DNA of 42,156 nucleotides from JAZQLP01 sp045542755 (GTDB lineage Bacteria; Bacillota; Clostridia; Oscillospirales; UBA644). The position numbers and the translations under genes are program-made. Every line of letters begins with the position of its first letter. The first letter of the stretch is position 1. Positions 7,435 through 15,321 of the stretch are shown here, one piece after another. The stretch is from contig JAZQLP010000026.1 of assembly GCA_045542755.1 (NCBI GenBank), positions 1-42,156 of the forward strand. The letters are read 5' to 3'. The notes beneath the pieces are model-generated. The model was not told where the DNA came from, ran no database searches, and saw only the letters and a program-made list of their open reading frames with translations.

Positions 7435-9177
7435 TTACTGATTTTCGTTGGCTCCTGCAAACTGGCTGTTGTACAGATTTGCGTAAAAGCCGTTCTTTTC
7501 AAGAAGCTCTTTATGGGTTCCCGTCTCCATAATATGGCCGTCCTTCATCGCAATTATAAGGTCGGAATGGATTACGGTTGAAAGTCTGTGGGCAACGATA
7601 AATGAGGTCTTTCCTTCCATGAGAATATTGAAGGCGTTCTGTATCCTCATCTCCGTTCTGGTATCTATAGATGAGGTTGCTTCGTCAAGTATAAGCATGG
7701 GTGGACGTCTTAACATGAGTCTTGTAATACAGAGCAACTGCTTTTGACCCTGTGAGAGCTCCTCATTATCCGTTATTACAGTATCGTAGCCCTTAGGCAG
7801 TCTTTTTATAAAGTTATGGGCTTGGGAAAGCTGTGCGGCGGCGATTACTTCCTCGTCGGTAACGTTTTGCAGCCCTATGGTAATGTTATCTCTTACGGTT
7901 GTGGTTTTTATCCATGTGTCCTGGAGTATCATACCGAAGTTTGCTCTTAGGCTCTTTCTTGTAACTGCAGAGGTGTTGTTGCCGTCGATTTCAATACTTC
8001 CTGAAACGGGGTCGTAAAATCTCATCAAGAGATTTATGAGTGTGGTTTTTCCGCATCCCGTAGGCCCAACTATGGCAACCTTCATACCGGGCTTTATCTG
8101 GAGGTCAAAGTCCTCAATAAGCTTTTTGTCGGGGGTATAAGAGAAGAAGAGGTCATTTATCTTTACTTCGCCTTTTACGGGATATGGGAGCGTTCCTTTT
8201 TCGTTGTTGGGAAGCTCGGGAGCGTCTATGAATTCAAAGACTCTTTCAGCGCAGGCCACGGCGTTCTGAAGCTCTGTTATTACGCCCGAAATCTCGTTAA
8301 AGGGCTTTGTATACTGGGTAGCGTAGGTTAAAAACGTGGTAAGTCCGCCAACGGTAATTCCACCCGTGATTACAGTAAATGCGCCTACTGCGGTAACTGC
8401 CGCATATACCAGGTTGTTTACAAATCTGGTGCAGGGGTTTGTGAGAGATGAGAAAAATACTGCCGAAAGGGTACATTTTTCAAGTCTGCCGTTTATTTCC
8501 TCAAATTTTGCGTCGTTTTCGTCCTGTCTTGAGAATGCCAACACGGTTTTCTGACCGGTTATCATCTCGTCCACAAATGCGGTCTGCTCACCCGTTACCT
8601 TTGCTCTTAAAGAGAACATAGAGTGTGTCTTTTTTGCGATGTATCTGGATACGAAGAGGGAGATGGGGGTGAGAATTATTACCGCGCCCGCAATAAGGAG
8701 GTTTATTCTCAGCATAAGAACTATGGTGAGTATAATGGTGAAAATTCCCGTAAAGAATTGAGAAAATCCCATAAGAAGGCCGTCGGCGAAGGAGGACGTG
8801 TCGTTCATTATTCTGCTTATGGTGTCGCCCGTTCCGCGGGAGTCTAAGTACCCTACGGGAAGACGGTGAATCTTTGCGAAAGCATCTGCTCTTACGTCCT
8901 TTACTACACCGAAGGTCAGACGGTTATTGATAATTCCCGTCAGCCATTGTGTTAAAGCGGCGCCGATTACGGCTACGCCTATTTTGATCAGAGCGGGGAT
9001 TATTACTTTAAAATCTACTTGTCCTGCGGCAATCATTCCGTCTACGGCCTCTCCCACAAATACGGGAATGCTTAAAGTGCAGATAACTGAGACAGCAGAA
9101 AGAAGAAGGGATGCAACGAGGAGAGGAAGTTTGCGCTTGATGTAGGATAATATCCTTTTTATAACGCTGTTTTTCAT
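7435..9177 (-). CDS. ABC exporter half-transporter, subunit with the consensus Walker B
   Basis: A 580-residue half-transporter: about six membrane helices (residues 15-310), then a nucleotide-binding domain. Walker A is GPTGCGKTT (371-379), the signature is LSQGQKQ and Walker B is MLILDEATS with catalytic Glu499. These match the TM288-like partner of heterodimeric type IV exporters. Its ATG overlaps the TGA of the upstream subunit by 4 nt (ATGA) and has GAGGAGG before it, so the two are translationally coupled and probably form one transporter. Such pairs export drugs, peptides or lipids; the substrate here is unknown. Confidence 0.95.
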   Translation of the reverse strand: MKNSVIKRILSYIKRKLPLLVASLLLSAVSVICTLSIPVFVGEAVDGMIAAGQVDFKVIIPALIKIGVAVIGAALTQWLTGIINNRLTFGVVKDVRADAFAKIHRLPVGYLDSRGTGDTISRIMNDTSSFADGLLMGFSQFFTGIFTIILTIVLMLRINLLIAGAVIILTPISLFVSRYIAKKTHSMFSLRAKVTGEQTAFVDEMITGQKTVLAFSRQDENDAKFEEINGRLEKCTLSAVFFSSLTNPCTRFVNNLVYAAVTAVGAFTVITGGITVGGLTTFLTYATQYTKPFNEISGVITELQNAVACAERVFEFIDAPELPNNEKGTLPYPVKGEVKINDLFFSYTPDKKLIEDFDLQIKPGMKVAIVGPTGCGKTTLINLLMRFYDPVSGSIEIDGNNTSAVTRKSLRANFGMILQDTWIKTTTVRDNITIGLQNVTDEEVIAAAQLSQAHNFIKRLPKGYDTVITDNEELSQGQKQLLCITRLMLRRPPMLILDEATSSIDTRTEMRIQNAFNILMEGKTSFIVAHRLSTVIHSDLIIAMKDGHIMETGTHKELLEKNGFYANLYNSQFAGANENQ

Positions 9178-10892
9178 CTTGCCGCCTCCTCTTCAGGGAA
9201 TTGGGAAAGATAAATCTCCCTGTATATATCGCAGGTTTTCAATAGCTCATCGTGGGTTCCCACACCTACGGCTTTGCCGTCGTCAAGGACTATAATCATA
9301 TCGGCGGCCATAACTGAGGATGCTCTCTGGGCGGCGATAAATACGGTGGTGTCTTTTATTTGAGATATCGCTTTTCTGAGATTTGCATCGGTGGCAAAGT
9401 CAAGGGCAGAGGATGAGTCGTCGAGGATAAGAATTTCGGGTTTTTTAACCAAAGCTCTTGCTATTGTGAGTCTTTGTCTTTGGCCGCCCGAGAAGTTTCT
9501 TCCGTTCTGCTCTACGGGTTCGTCAAGCCCCAGAGTCTTAGATGCGATTACGTCGGTTGCTTGGGCATTTTTAATGGCATCTGCAATGTCTTCGTCGGTG
9601 GCAGAACCGTTGCCCCAAAGGAGGTTTTCCCTTATAGTGCCCTTAAAAAGCAGTGCTTTTTGGGGGACTACGGCGATTTTGTTCAGGAGCTCTTCGTGGC
9701 TATAATCATTAACGTCCTTGCCGTCAACGAATACCGTGCCTTCGCTTGCTTCGTAAAAACGGGGTATCATGTTAATAAGTGAGGTCTTACCGGAACCCGT
9801 ACCGCCTATAACGCCTACGGTCATACCCTTTTGTACAACGAAATTAAGGTTGCACAAGGAGTCTTCGGAGCTTCCCTTGTATCTGAGAGAAACGTTATCA
9901 AATTCAATAAAGCCTTTATCTGAAGATTTTCCCGTGGGAGAGGGGAGGTCTTCGGGAATATCAAGGACTTCCTGCAATCTGTCGCCGCAAGCCAGGGATT
10001 TTGAAATCGTAATTATGGTGTTTGCAAATTTTACCAACTCGACCAATATCTGAGCGGTGTAATTGTATATAGCTATTACCGCGCCCTGGGAGAGGTTGCC
10101 CGAATCTATTCTGATGGCGCCTACGTAAAGCAATGCTATAACGCCTATATTGATTATTGCGTATGTGAGAGGGTTGAGAAGAGTGGATATCTTTCCTGCA
10201 TTTATCTGCGCAGATTCAAGGGCGGTGTTCTCGGAAGTGAATTCAATTTGTTCATTTTCTTCTGCGCTGAATGCTCTTATAACTCTGACACCGGATATGT
10301 TCTCTCGTACTTTCCCCAGAACCTTATCGGTTTTGCCCTGCACCTTCTTGAATAGGGGAACTGAGAATTTTACCACGAACCATATCGCAAGTGCCAGGAA
10401 GGGGATAGTGGCTGTGAGAACGAGAGCTGTTTGAGTGTCAAGAATAAAGGCTGCAATGACTGACCCCAATACTATAAAGGGGGAACGGAGAAGGAGTCGC
10501 AGCAAGAGATTGATTCCGTTCTGTACGTTAAGGATGTCACCCGTAAGTCTGGTTATTATGGCGGGGGTGCCCAAATCGTCTATCTGTCTGTATGACAGGG
10601 TGTTTATCTTTCTGAAAATAACGCTTCTGAGCTTTGCGGCAAAGCCGGTTGCGGCTTTTGCGGCAAAAAACTGGGCGGTAGCGGCACAGATAAGGCCAAC
10701 GAAAGCTAAAAGTACCAAAATAAGGCACATGTTGATAATGTAGCCTTTGTCGCCGTTCTTTACGCCAACGTCTATAACCGAAGCTACGACCAGGGGTACG
10801 AGTATGTCAAAACCTGCTTCCAGGAATTTAAACAGAGGCGCCAAAATTACCTGCAAAGTATAAGGTTTTAAATAAACCAAAAGTCTTTTCAA
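9174..10892 (-). CDS. ABC exporter half-transporter, degenerate ATP-site subunit
   Basis: Partner of the next gene, 572 residues, membrane domain first and nucleotide-binding domain second. Walker A is GGTGSGKTS and the signature is FSGGQRQRL, but Walker B reads ILILDDSSSALD: Asp492 stands where the catalytic Glu is expected, as in TM287-type subunits. The heterodimer therefore has one hydrolytic and one degenerate site. The start is taken as TTG at 10892 because GAGAGG lies 7 nt upstream; a GTG at 10907 keeps the frame but has no ribosome binding site. First gene of a four-gene operon with its own promoter. Confidence 0.92.
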   Translation of the reverse strand: MKRLLVYLKPYTLQVILAPLFKFLEAGFDILVPLVVASVIDVGVKNGDKGYIINMCLILVLLAFVGLICAATAQFFAAKAATGFAAKLRSVIFRKINTLSYRQIDDLGTPAIITRLTGDILNVQNGINLLLRLLLRSPFIVLGSVIAAFILDTQTALVLTATIPFLALAIWFVVKFSVPLFKKVQGKTDKVLGKVRENISGVRVIRAFSAEENEQIEFTSENTALESAQINAGKISTLLNPLTYAIINIGVIALLYVGAIRIDSGNLSQGAVIAIYNYTAQILVELVKFANTIITISKSLACGDRLQEVLDIPEDLPSPTGKSSDKGFIEFDNVSLRYKGSSEDSLCNLNFVVQKGMTVGVIGGTGSGKTSLINMIPRFYEASEGTVFVDGKDVNDYSHEELLNKIAVVPQKALLFKGTIRENLLWGNGSATDEDIADAIKNAQATDVIASKTLGLDEPVEQNGRNFSGGQRQRLTIARALVKKPEILILDDSSSALDFATDANLRKAISQIKDTTVFIAAQRASSVMAADMIIVLDDGKAVGVGTHDELLKTCDIYREIYLSQFPEEEAAR

Positions 10893-10934
10893 AGTTATAC
10901 CTCTCACTGAATTAAATATTATATGTCAATCTAT

Positions 10935-10963
10935 ATTATATCATAACGCGTTTGCCTAGTCAA
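10935..10963 (-). promoter_or_regulatory. promoter of the ABC exporter operon
   Basis: Minus strand TTGACT (10958-10963), 17-bp spacer, TATAAT (10935-10940). The -35 element sits between short TTTGC/GCAAA repeats. No terminator or other gene intervenes before the exporter start. Confidence 0.85.
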
Positions 10964-11005
10964 GCAAAAAGGGGATAAAATACGAAAAAATTCCCATAAA
11001 AATTA

Positions 11006-11029
11006 AAGGGCCGCCTCTTGGCGACCCTT
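11006..11029 (-). terminator. terminator after trxB
   Basis: On the minus strand AAGGGTCGCC pairs with GGCGGCCCTT (10 bp, one G-U) around AAGA, then TAATTTTTAT. It lies 10 nt past the trxB stop and closes the nrdD-trxB unit. Confidence 0.85.
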
Positions 11030-11039
11030 GGTCAAAAAA

Positions 11040-11951
11040 TTATACGGTTTCTGCGTATTGGCAAGCTGCCAGGGCGGCTACGGCGCCGTCTGCGGCGGCT
11101 GTGGTAAGTTGTCTGACTTCCTTTGTTCTGCAGTCGCCTGCGGTGAATACTCCGGGGGTGGAGGTTACGCAATCCTCTCCCGCTTTGACGTATCCGTAGG
11201 AGTCAAGCTCGACGAGATCCTTAAACTCGTCGTTTCTGGGTATTTGTCCTACTGCAACGAAAATTCCAGAGAGGGATATTTCGCTTAGTTCTCCTGTTTT
11301 TACGCTTTTTACAGCGATGCCTGTAACGGCGTTTTCGCCCTTTATTTCTTCAACGGTATGGGAAAGAACGAATTCTACGTTTTCCTTCTCTCTCAGTATT
11401 GCAACCGTCTTTTCTTCGCCTCTGAATTCATCTCTTCTGTGAACCAGATATACCTTTGAGCAGTAAGCGGATAGGAACTGTGCATCCTGGAGAGCTGTGC
11501 TTCCTCCGCCGATTACTGCAACGTCCTTCCCCTTGAAAAATGCTCCGTCGCAAACTGCGCAGTAGGACACTCCTCTGCCCGTAAGCTCGGCTTCTTTTGC
11601 CACACCCAGGGGACGGCTCTTTGCACCCGTTGCTAAAATAACAGACTTTGCCGTGAGGGTGCGCATATCGGTTTTGATTTCAAATGTGGTGCCCGTTTTT
11701 GTAACGGATTCAGCCTTTTCAAAGGTTATTTCAGCCCCCAGATCTGCGGCTTGGGTATAAAGGGCTTCGGCAAATTCAATGCCGCTTATCTGCTTTATTC
11801 CGGGATAATTTTCTACGTTGGGGGAGGTTACTATCTGCCCGCCAATACCTTCCTGCTCAAGAAGAATAACGGACTTTCCGGCTCTTTTTGCATATATGGC
11901 GGCGGTCATGCCTGCGGTGCCTCCACCGATAACAACTATATCGTAATCCAT
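11040..11951 (-). CDS. trxB: thioredoxin reductase
   Basis: FAD/NAD(P)H disulfide reductase of 303 residues. N-terminal FAD fold (VIGGGTAGMTAA), redox-active CAVC at Cys131/Cys134, a second nucleotide-binding fold (VAVIGGGSTALQDA) with HRRDEFRG, the usual NADPH phosphate-binding region, and the C-terminal FTAGDCR FAD motif. The start at 11951 is set by CGGAG 7 nt upstream; the in-frame ATG at 11969 has none. It is read in the same direction as nrdD, 62 nt downstream, with no promoter between. This placement makes it the probable electron source for the redoxin domain fused to NrdD, as well as for free thioredoxin. Confidence 0.96.
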   Translation of the reverse strand: MDYDIVVIGGGTAGMTAAIYAKRAGKSVILLEQEGIGGQIVTSPNVENYPGIKQISGIEFAEALYTQAADLGAEITFEKAESVTKTGTTFEIKTDMRTLTAKSVILATGAKSRPLGVAKEAELTGRGVSYCAVCDGAFFKGKDVAVIGGGSTALQDAQFLSAYCSKVYLVHRRDEFRGEEKTVAILREKENVEFVLSHTVEEIKGENAVTGIAVKSVKTGELSEISLSGIFVAVGQIPRNDEFKDLVELDSYGYVKAGEDCVTSTPGVFTAGDCRTKEVRQLTTAAADGAVAALAACQYAETV

Positions 11952-11978
11952 ATTTTTTCTCCGATTCATTTTATGGAC

Positions 11979-12006
11979 AGAGCGTTGAGGAAAAACTCAA
12001 CGCTCT
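11979..12006 (-). terminator. intergenic hairpin between nrdD and trxB
   Basis: AGAGCGTTGAG and CTCAACGCTCT form an 11-bp stem. On the coding (minus) strand it is followed by GTCCATAAAA, not a T run, so it is at most a weak terminator; it may instead protect or process the nrdD message. The plus-strand side is T-rich, but no plus-strand gene ends here. Confidence 0.6.
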
Positions 12007-12013
12007 TGTGTTT

Positions 12014-14392
12014 TTATTTGTTTTCTGCAATATATTTTCTGATGTTTGAGGGGTTAACATACAGGGTAACATTTCCATCCTTAACGTCTGCAAGGGTGGG
12101 CGCCTGTCTGATATCAAAGGCTATTGCAAGATCGGGGTTCTCCTCTGCATCTATAACCGTGTATGCTATTCCTGCCTGGTCAAGGGTGACCTTTGCTATT
12201 TTGCAATTGGGGCAGGTCTTGGTGGTAAAGAGGTAAAGGCCGTTTTCTATAGTCTGGGGGGCTTCAATAGTAGATTCTTCCTTTACTTCTTCAACCTTGC
12301 GGGACTTCTTAAGAACGGACTTGCTTATATCGTAAAGCTTTCTGTCCTTGAATTCCTGAAGCTTACCGTCGTTCCAGTTCTGTACGGGTCTGTAGTATCC
12401 TGTTATACGGCTGTATACTTCGGCATTTTCACCGCAAATGGGGCACTTGAAGTGCTCACCTGCGATATAACCGTGAGTCTTACATACGGTATAGGTGGGA
12501 GAAATTGAATAGTAGGGGAGTCTGTAGTTTTCAGCTATCTTGCGAACAAGGGTAGCGGCAGACTTCCATGTGGGGAGCTTTTCACCAAGGAACGCGTGGA
12601 AAACGGTACCCGAGGTGTAAAGGGTGTGGAGCTCATCCTGAATATCAAGAGCAGTGAAGATATCTTCGGTATATCCAACGGGAAGGTGAGAGCTGTTGGT
12701 ATAATAAGGAGTATCGTCCTCTGCCTTTGCAGCGGTAATAATATCGGGGTATCTTTCAATGTCCTTGGATGCAAGTCTGAAGGAAGTGGATTCTGCGGGA
12801 GTTGCTTCCAGGTTGTAGAGGTCGCCGTACTTTTCCTGATAGTCGGAAAGTCTGTTTCTCATATGATTGAGTACGTCTACAGCGAACTTCTGTGCTTTTT
12901 CCTGAGTGAGGTTTTCGCCTATCCAGTTTGCGTTAAGACAAGCTTCGTTCATACCAACAAGACCGATGGTGGAGAAGTGGTTGTCAAAGTGGCCGAGATA
13001 TCTCTTGGTGTAGGGATAGAGTCCTTCGTTGAGAAGTCTGGTAACAACGGTTCTCTTGGTGTGGAGAGAACGGGCTGCAATATCCATAAGCTTGTTAAGA
13101 CGCTTGTAGAATTCTTCTTCGGTCTTTGCAAGATATGCGATTCTGGGAAGGTTTATGGTAACTACGCCGATGGAGCCCGTGCTTTCGCCGCTTCCGAAGA
13201 AACCGCCGGATTTCTTTCTCAGTTCTCTGAGGTCAAGACGCAGACGGCAGCACATACTACGTACGTCGTTGGGTTCCATATCACTGTTGATGTAGTTGGA
13301 GAAGTAGGGAGTACCGTATTTTGCGGTCATTTCAAAGAGAAGCTTGTTGTTCTCGGTTTCAGACCAGTCGAAATCCTTTGTAATAGAATAGGTGGGAATG
13401 GGATACTGGAATCCTCTGCCGTTGGCGTCGCCGTTTATCATTATTTCGATAAAGGCTTTGTTTACCATATCCATTTCCTTCTTACAGTCGCCGTAGGTGA
13501 AGTCCATTTCCTTACCGCCTACGATTGCGGGCTGATTTTCGAGGTCCTTGGGAACGGTCCAGTCAAGAGTTATGTTGGAGAAGGGAGCCTGAGTGCCCCA
13601 ACGGGAGGGAGTGTTTACGCCGTAAATAAAGGATTCGATACACTTAACTACCTGAGAGTAGGAAAGGTTGTCTACCTTTACGAAGGGAGCAAGATAGGTG
13701 TCAAAGGAGGAAAATGCCTGAGCGCCTGCCCATTCGTTCTGCATAATACCGAGGAAGTTTACCATCTGGTTGCAGAGGGTGGCGAGGTGGCTTGCGGGGG
13801 AGGAGGTTATCTTGCCGGGGATACCGCCAAGACCTTCTTTAATAAGCTGACGGAGAGACCAACCTGCGCAGTAACCGGTAAGCATGGAAAGGTCGTGGAT
13901 GTGCATATCGGCATTTCTGTGAGCATTGGCAATTTCTTCATCATATACTTCGGAAAGCCAGTAGTTTGCGGTTATAGCACCGGAGTTGTGAAGGATAAGA
14001 CCGCCTACAGAATAAGTAACGGTGGAGTTTTCCTTAACTCTCCAGTCGGTGTTATAAACGTATCTGTCTACCAGATCCTTATAGTCAAGGATGGTGGACT
14101 TCATATTACGGGTCTTTTCGCGGTTCTTACGGTAAAGGATGTAGGCCTTTGCAATATCTGCGTAACCTGCCTGGATAAGAACGGATTCAACGCTGTCCTG
14201 AATATCCTCAACCTTTACCAGATCGTTTTCTATCTTTGTGGAATAATCAGCCGTAACCTTAAGTGCCAACAAATCTATAATGTCGGCAGTATAGGGCTTG
14301 TTCTGCGCTTCAAATGCGCTGGTAATGGCCTTGCTGATTTTGGAGATGTTAAACTCGGTTATCTTACCGTCTCTTTTAACTACTTGATACAT
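12014..14392 (-). CDS. nrdD: class III anaerobic ribonucleoside-triphosphate reductase fused to a redoxin domain
   Basis: Oxygen-sensitive glycyl-radical enzyme reducing NTPs to dNTPs, 792 residues. An ATP-cone lies at about 1-95 (YQVVKRDGKITEF). The barrel contains YCAGWSLRQL and the active-site Cys pair at 381-382 (MCCRLRLDL). A zinc site (CKTHGY and CPICG) precedes the radical Gly665 in RITGYYRPV. Unlike the usual enzyme, it continues past an acidic linker (about 690-715) into a glutaredoxin/thioredoxin-type domain with CPNC at Cys727/Cys730 and a cis-Pro segment RQAPTLADV. That layout, with trxB next door, fits thioredoxin-dependent (non-formate) class III reductases. The start at 14392 has AAGGAG 6 nt upstream. 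nrdG lies directly upstream, and NrdR-box-like sites precede the promoter. Confidence 0.96.
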   Translation of the reverse strand: MYQVVKRDGKITEFNISKISKAITSAFEAQNKPYTADIIDLLALKVTADYSTKIENDLVKVEDIQDSVESVLIQAGYADIAKAYILYRKNREKTRNMKSTILDYKDLVDRYVYNTDWRVKENSTVTYSVGGLILHNSGAITANYWLSEVYDEEIANAHRNADMHIHDLSMLTGYCAGWSLRQLIKEGLGGIPGKITSSPASHLATLCNQMVNFLGIMQNEWAGAQAFSSFDTYLAPFVKVDNLSYSQVVKCIESFIYGVNTPSRWGTQAPFSNITLDWTVPKDLENQPAIVGGKEMDFTYGDCKKEMDMVNKAFIEIMINGDANGRGFQYPIPTYSITKDFDWSETENNKLLFEMTAKYGTPYFSNYINSDMEPNDVRSMCCRLRLDLRELRKKSGGFFGSGESTGSIGVVTINLPRIAYLAKTEEEFYKRLNKLMDIAARSLHTKRTVVTRLLNEGLYPYTKRYLGHFDNHFSTIGLVGMNEACLNANWIGENLTQEKAQKFAVDVLNHMRNRLSDYQEKYGDLYNLEATPAESTSFRLASKDIERYPDIITAAKAEDDTPYYTNSSHLPVGYTEDIFTALDIQDELHTLYTSGTVFHAFLGEKLPTWKSAATLVRKIAENYRLPYYSISPTYTVCKTHGYIAGEHFKCPICGENAEVYSRITGYYRPVQNWNDGKLQEFKDRKLYDISKSVLKKSRKVEEVKEESTIEAPQTIENGLYLFTTKTCPNCKIAKVTLDQAGIAYTVIDAEENPDLAIAFDIRQAPTLADVKDGNVTLYVNPSNIRKYIAENK

Positions 14393-14407
14393 GTCTCGCT
14401 CCTTTTT

Positions 14408-14470
14408 ACGGATCTCCATCCGTCGGTTTTTTTATGTAAAGTGCCTTTGACAAAGAGGGCACTATGCCCT
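14408..14470 (-). promoter_or_regulatory. nrdD 5' leader with competing hairpins
   Basis: In the roughly 95-nt leader, AGGGCA/TGCCCT (14456-14470) and AGTGCC/GGCACT (14440-14445 with 14458-14463) share bases and cannot form together. A third hairpin, ACGGAT/ATCCGT (14408-14423) with GGAG as its loop, ends just before the true AAGGAG site. No known riboswitch is recognised; these may be chance structures. Confidence 0.35.
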
Positions 14471-14494
14471 TGTCTGGCGTTCGGTTCGTGTCAA

Positions 14495-14523
14495 ATTATA
14501 ACATAAGAGCCCTACTTTGTCAA
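14495..14523 (-). promoter_or_regulatory. nrdD promoter
   Basis: Minus strand TTGACA (14518-14523), 17-bp spacer, TATAAT (14495-14500); expected start about 14488. The -35 element falls in the centre of a 10-bp inverted repeat. Confidence 0.88.
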
Positions 14524-14533
14524 TAGGGCTCTT
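14505..14533. repeat. inverted repeat enclosing the nrdD -35 element
   Basis: AAGAGCCCTA at 14505-14514 and its complement TAGGGCTCTT at 14524-14533 flank nine bases that contain the -35 hexamer. It could be an operator, or a hairpin that ends nrdG transcripts although no T run follows. Confidence 0.75.
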
Positions 14534-14549
14534 ACACAATATATGGAAA
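14534..14549. promoter_or_regulatory. degenerate NrdR-box-like site
   Basis: ACACAATATATGGAAA matches the first 11 positions of the 16-bp NrdR box (ACACWATATNTWGTGT) and diverges after that. It lies just upstream of the inverted repeat and 42 bp, four helical turns, from the better site at 14576. Confidence 0.55.
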
Positions 14550-14575
14550 TTTTTTATGTTTTTTTAGTGAAACAT

Positions 14576-14591
14576 GCACAATATGTTGTGG
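14576..14591. promoter_or_regulatory. NrdR-box-like operator
   Basis: GCACAATATGTTGTGG matches 14 of 16 positions of the NrdR consensus and is nearly palindromic. It ends exactly at the nrdG stop codon, within the upstream region of the nrdD promoter. NrdR is the ATP-cone repressor of ribonucleotide reductase genes; its gene is not in this window. Confidence 0.75.
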
Positions 14592-15287
14592 TCAGTCAAT
14601 TCCTCTAAGTTCTGCCGAAATGCCGTTTTTTCGCACAGTTGCAAGGAAATTGAAGAGTTCGTCTCTGGAGGGGGCAGAAAGTCCGCTACCTAAGATATTG
14701 CCCGAATCGGTAAAGGCTTGGATAAAGTATTTTTTGCAACCCTTTATCATCTCAGATATTCTTTCAAAGTCCTCTGCAGAGTGAAGTTCCTTTACGACGG
14801 TGGTTCTGAACTCGTAGTCTATACCGGCATTCATAATAGCATCAATGCTTTCGTATATGGGATCCATGCTCATTCCTTCAAGACCTGCCGTGAGGGGGTA
14901 CTTTTCGGGGGAGTTTTTTATATCCATAGCCACGTAGTCAACCAGGCCTGCGTTAAGGATATCCTTCAACCTTTTACTCAAGTAACCGTTTGTGTCAAGC
15001 TTTATAAGCTTGCCCGTTGCCTTGATTTTTTCAAGGAATAAGGGGAGATCTTTTTCCAGCAAGGGTTCTCCGCCCGTTATGCAGACCGCTTCAAGAGTGT
15101 TCTTTCTTTTTTTAAGATAATCCAGAATTTCCTGCTCGGTAAACGGCTCGTTTTCGTCGGGCTCTGTTACCAGCGAAGCGTTATGGCAGAAGGGGCATCT
15201 GAAGTTGCATCCTCCTGTAAAAATTGTGCAGGCCATAAGTCCCGGATAGTCCAGTAGGGTAAGCTTTTGAAAGCCTTGTATGTTCAT
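14592..15287 (-). CDS. nrdG: anaerobic ribonucleotide reductase activating protein (radical SAM)
   Basis: Radical-SAM activase that installs the glycyl radical in NrdD. The 231 residues carry the [4Fe-4S] motif CNFRCPFC (Cys27, Cys31, Cys34), the SAM-contact CITGGEPLL and a partial barrel; the form resembles the longer NrdG2-type activases rather than the compact E. coli protein. GAGGAAAATC precedes the ATG. It begins 34 nt after the upstream oxidoreductase stop with no visible promoter, so it is probably co-transcribed with that gene, while nrdD has its own regulated promoter 105 nt downstream. Confidence 0.94.
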   Translation of the reverse strand: MNIQGFQKLTLLDYPGLMACTIFTGGCNFRCPFCHNASLVTEPDENEPFTEQEILDYLKKRKNTLEAVCITGGEPLLEKDLPLFLEKIKATGKLIKLDTNGYLSKRLKDILNAGLVDYVAMDIKNSPEKYPLTAGLEGMSMDPIYESIDAIMNAGIDYEFRTTVVKELHSAEDFERISEMIKGCKKYFIQAFTDSGNILGSGLSAPSRDELFNFLATVRKNGISAELRGID

Positions 15288-15321
15288 GATTTTCCTCGTT
15301 GAATTCTACTTTTTATATGGT

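Noticed and set aside
12596..14506. A 636-codon plus-strand frame across nrdD
   Set aside because: Opposite a full-length class III reductase, no ribosome binding site and no recognisable domain.
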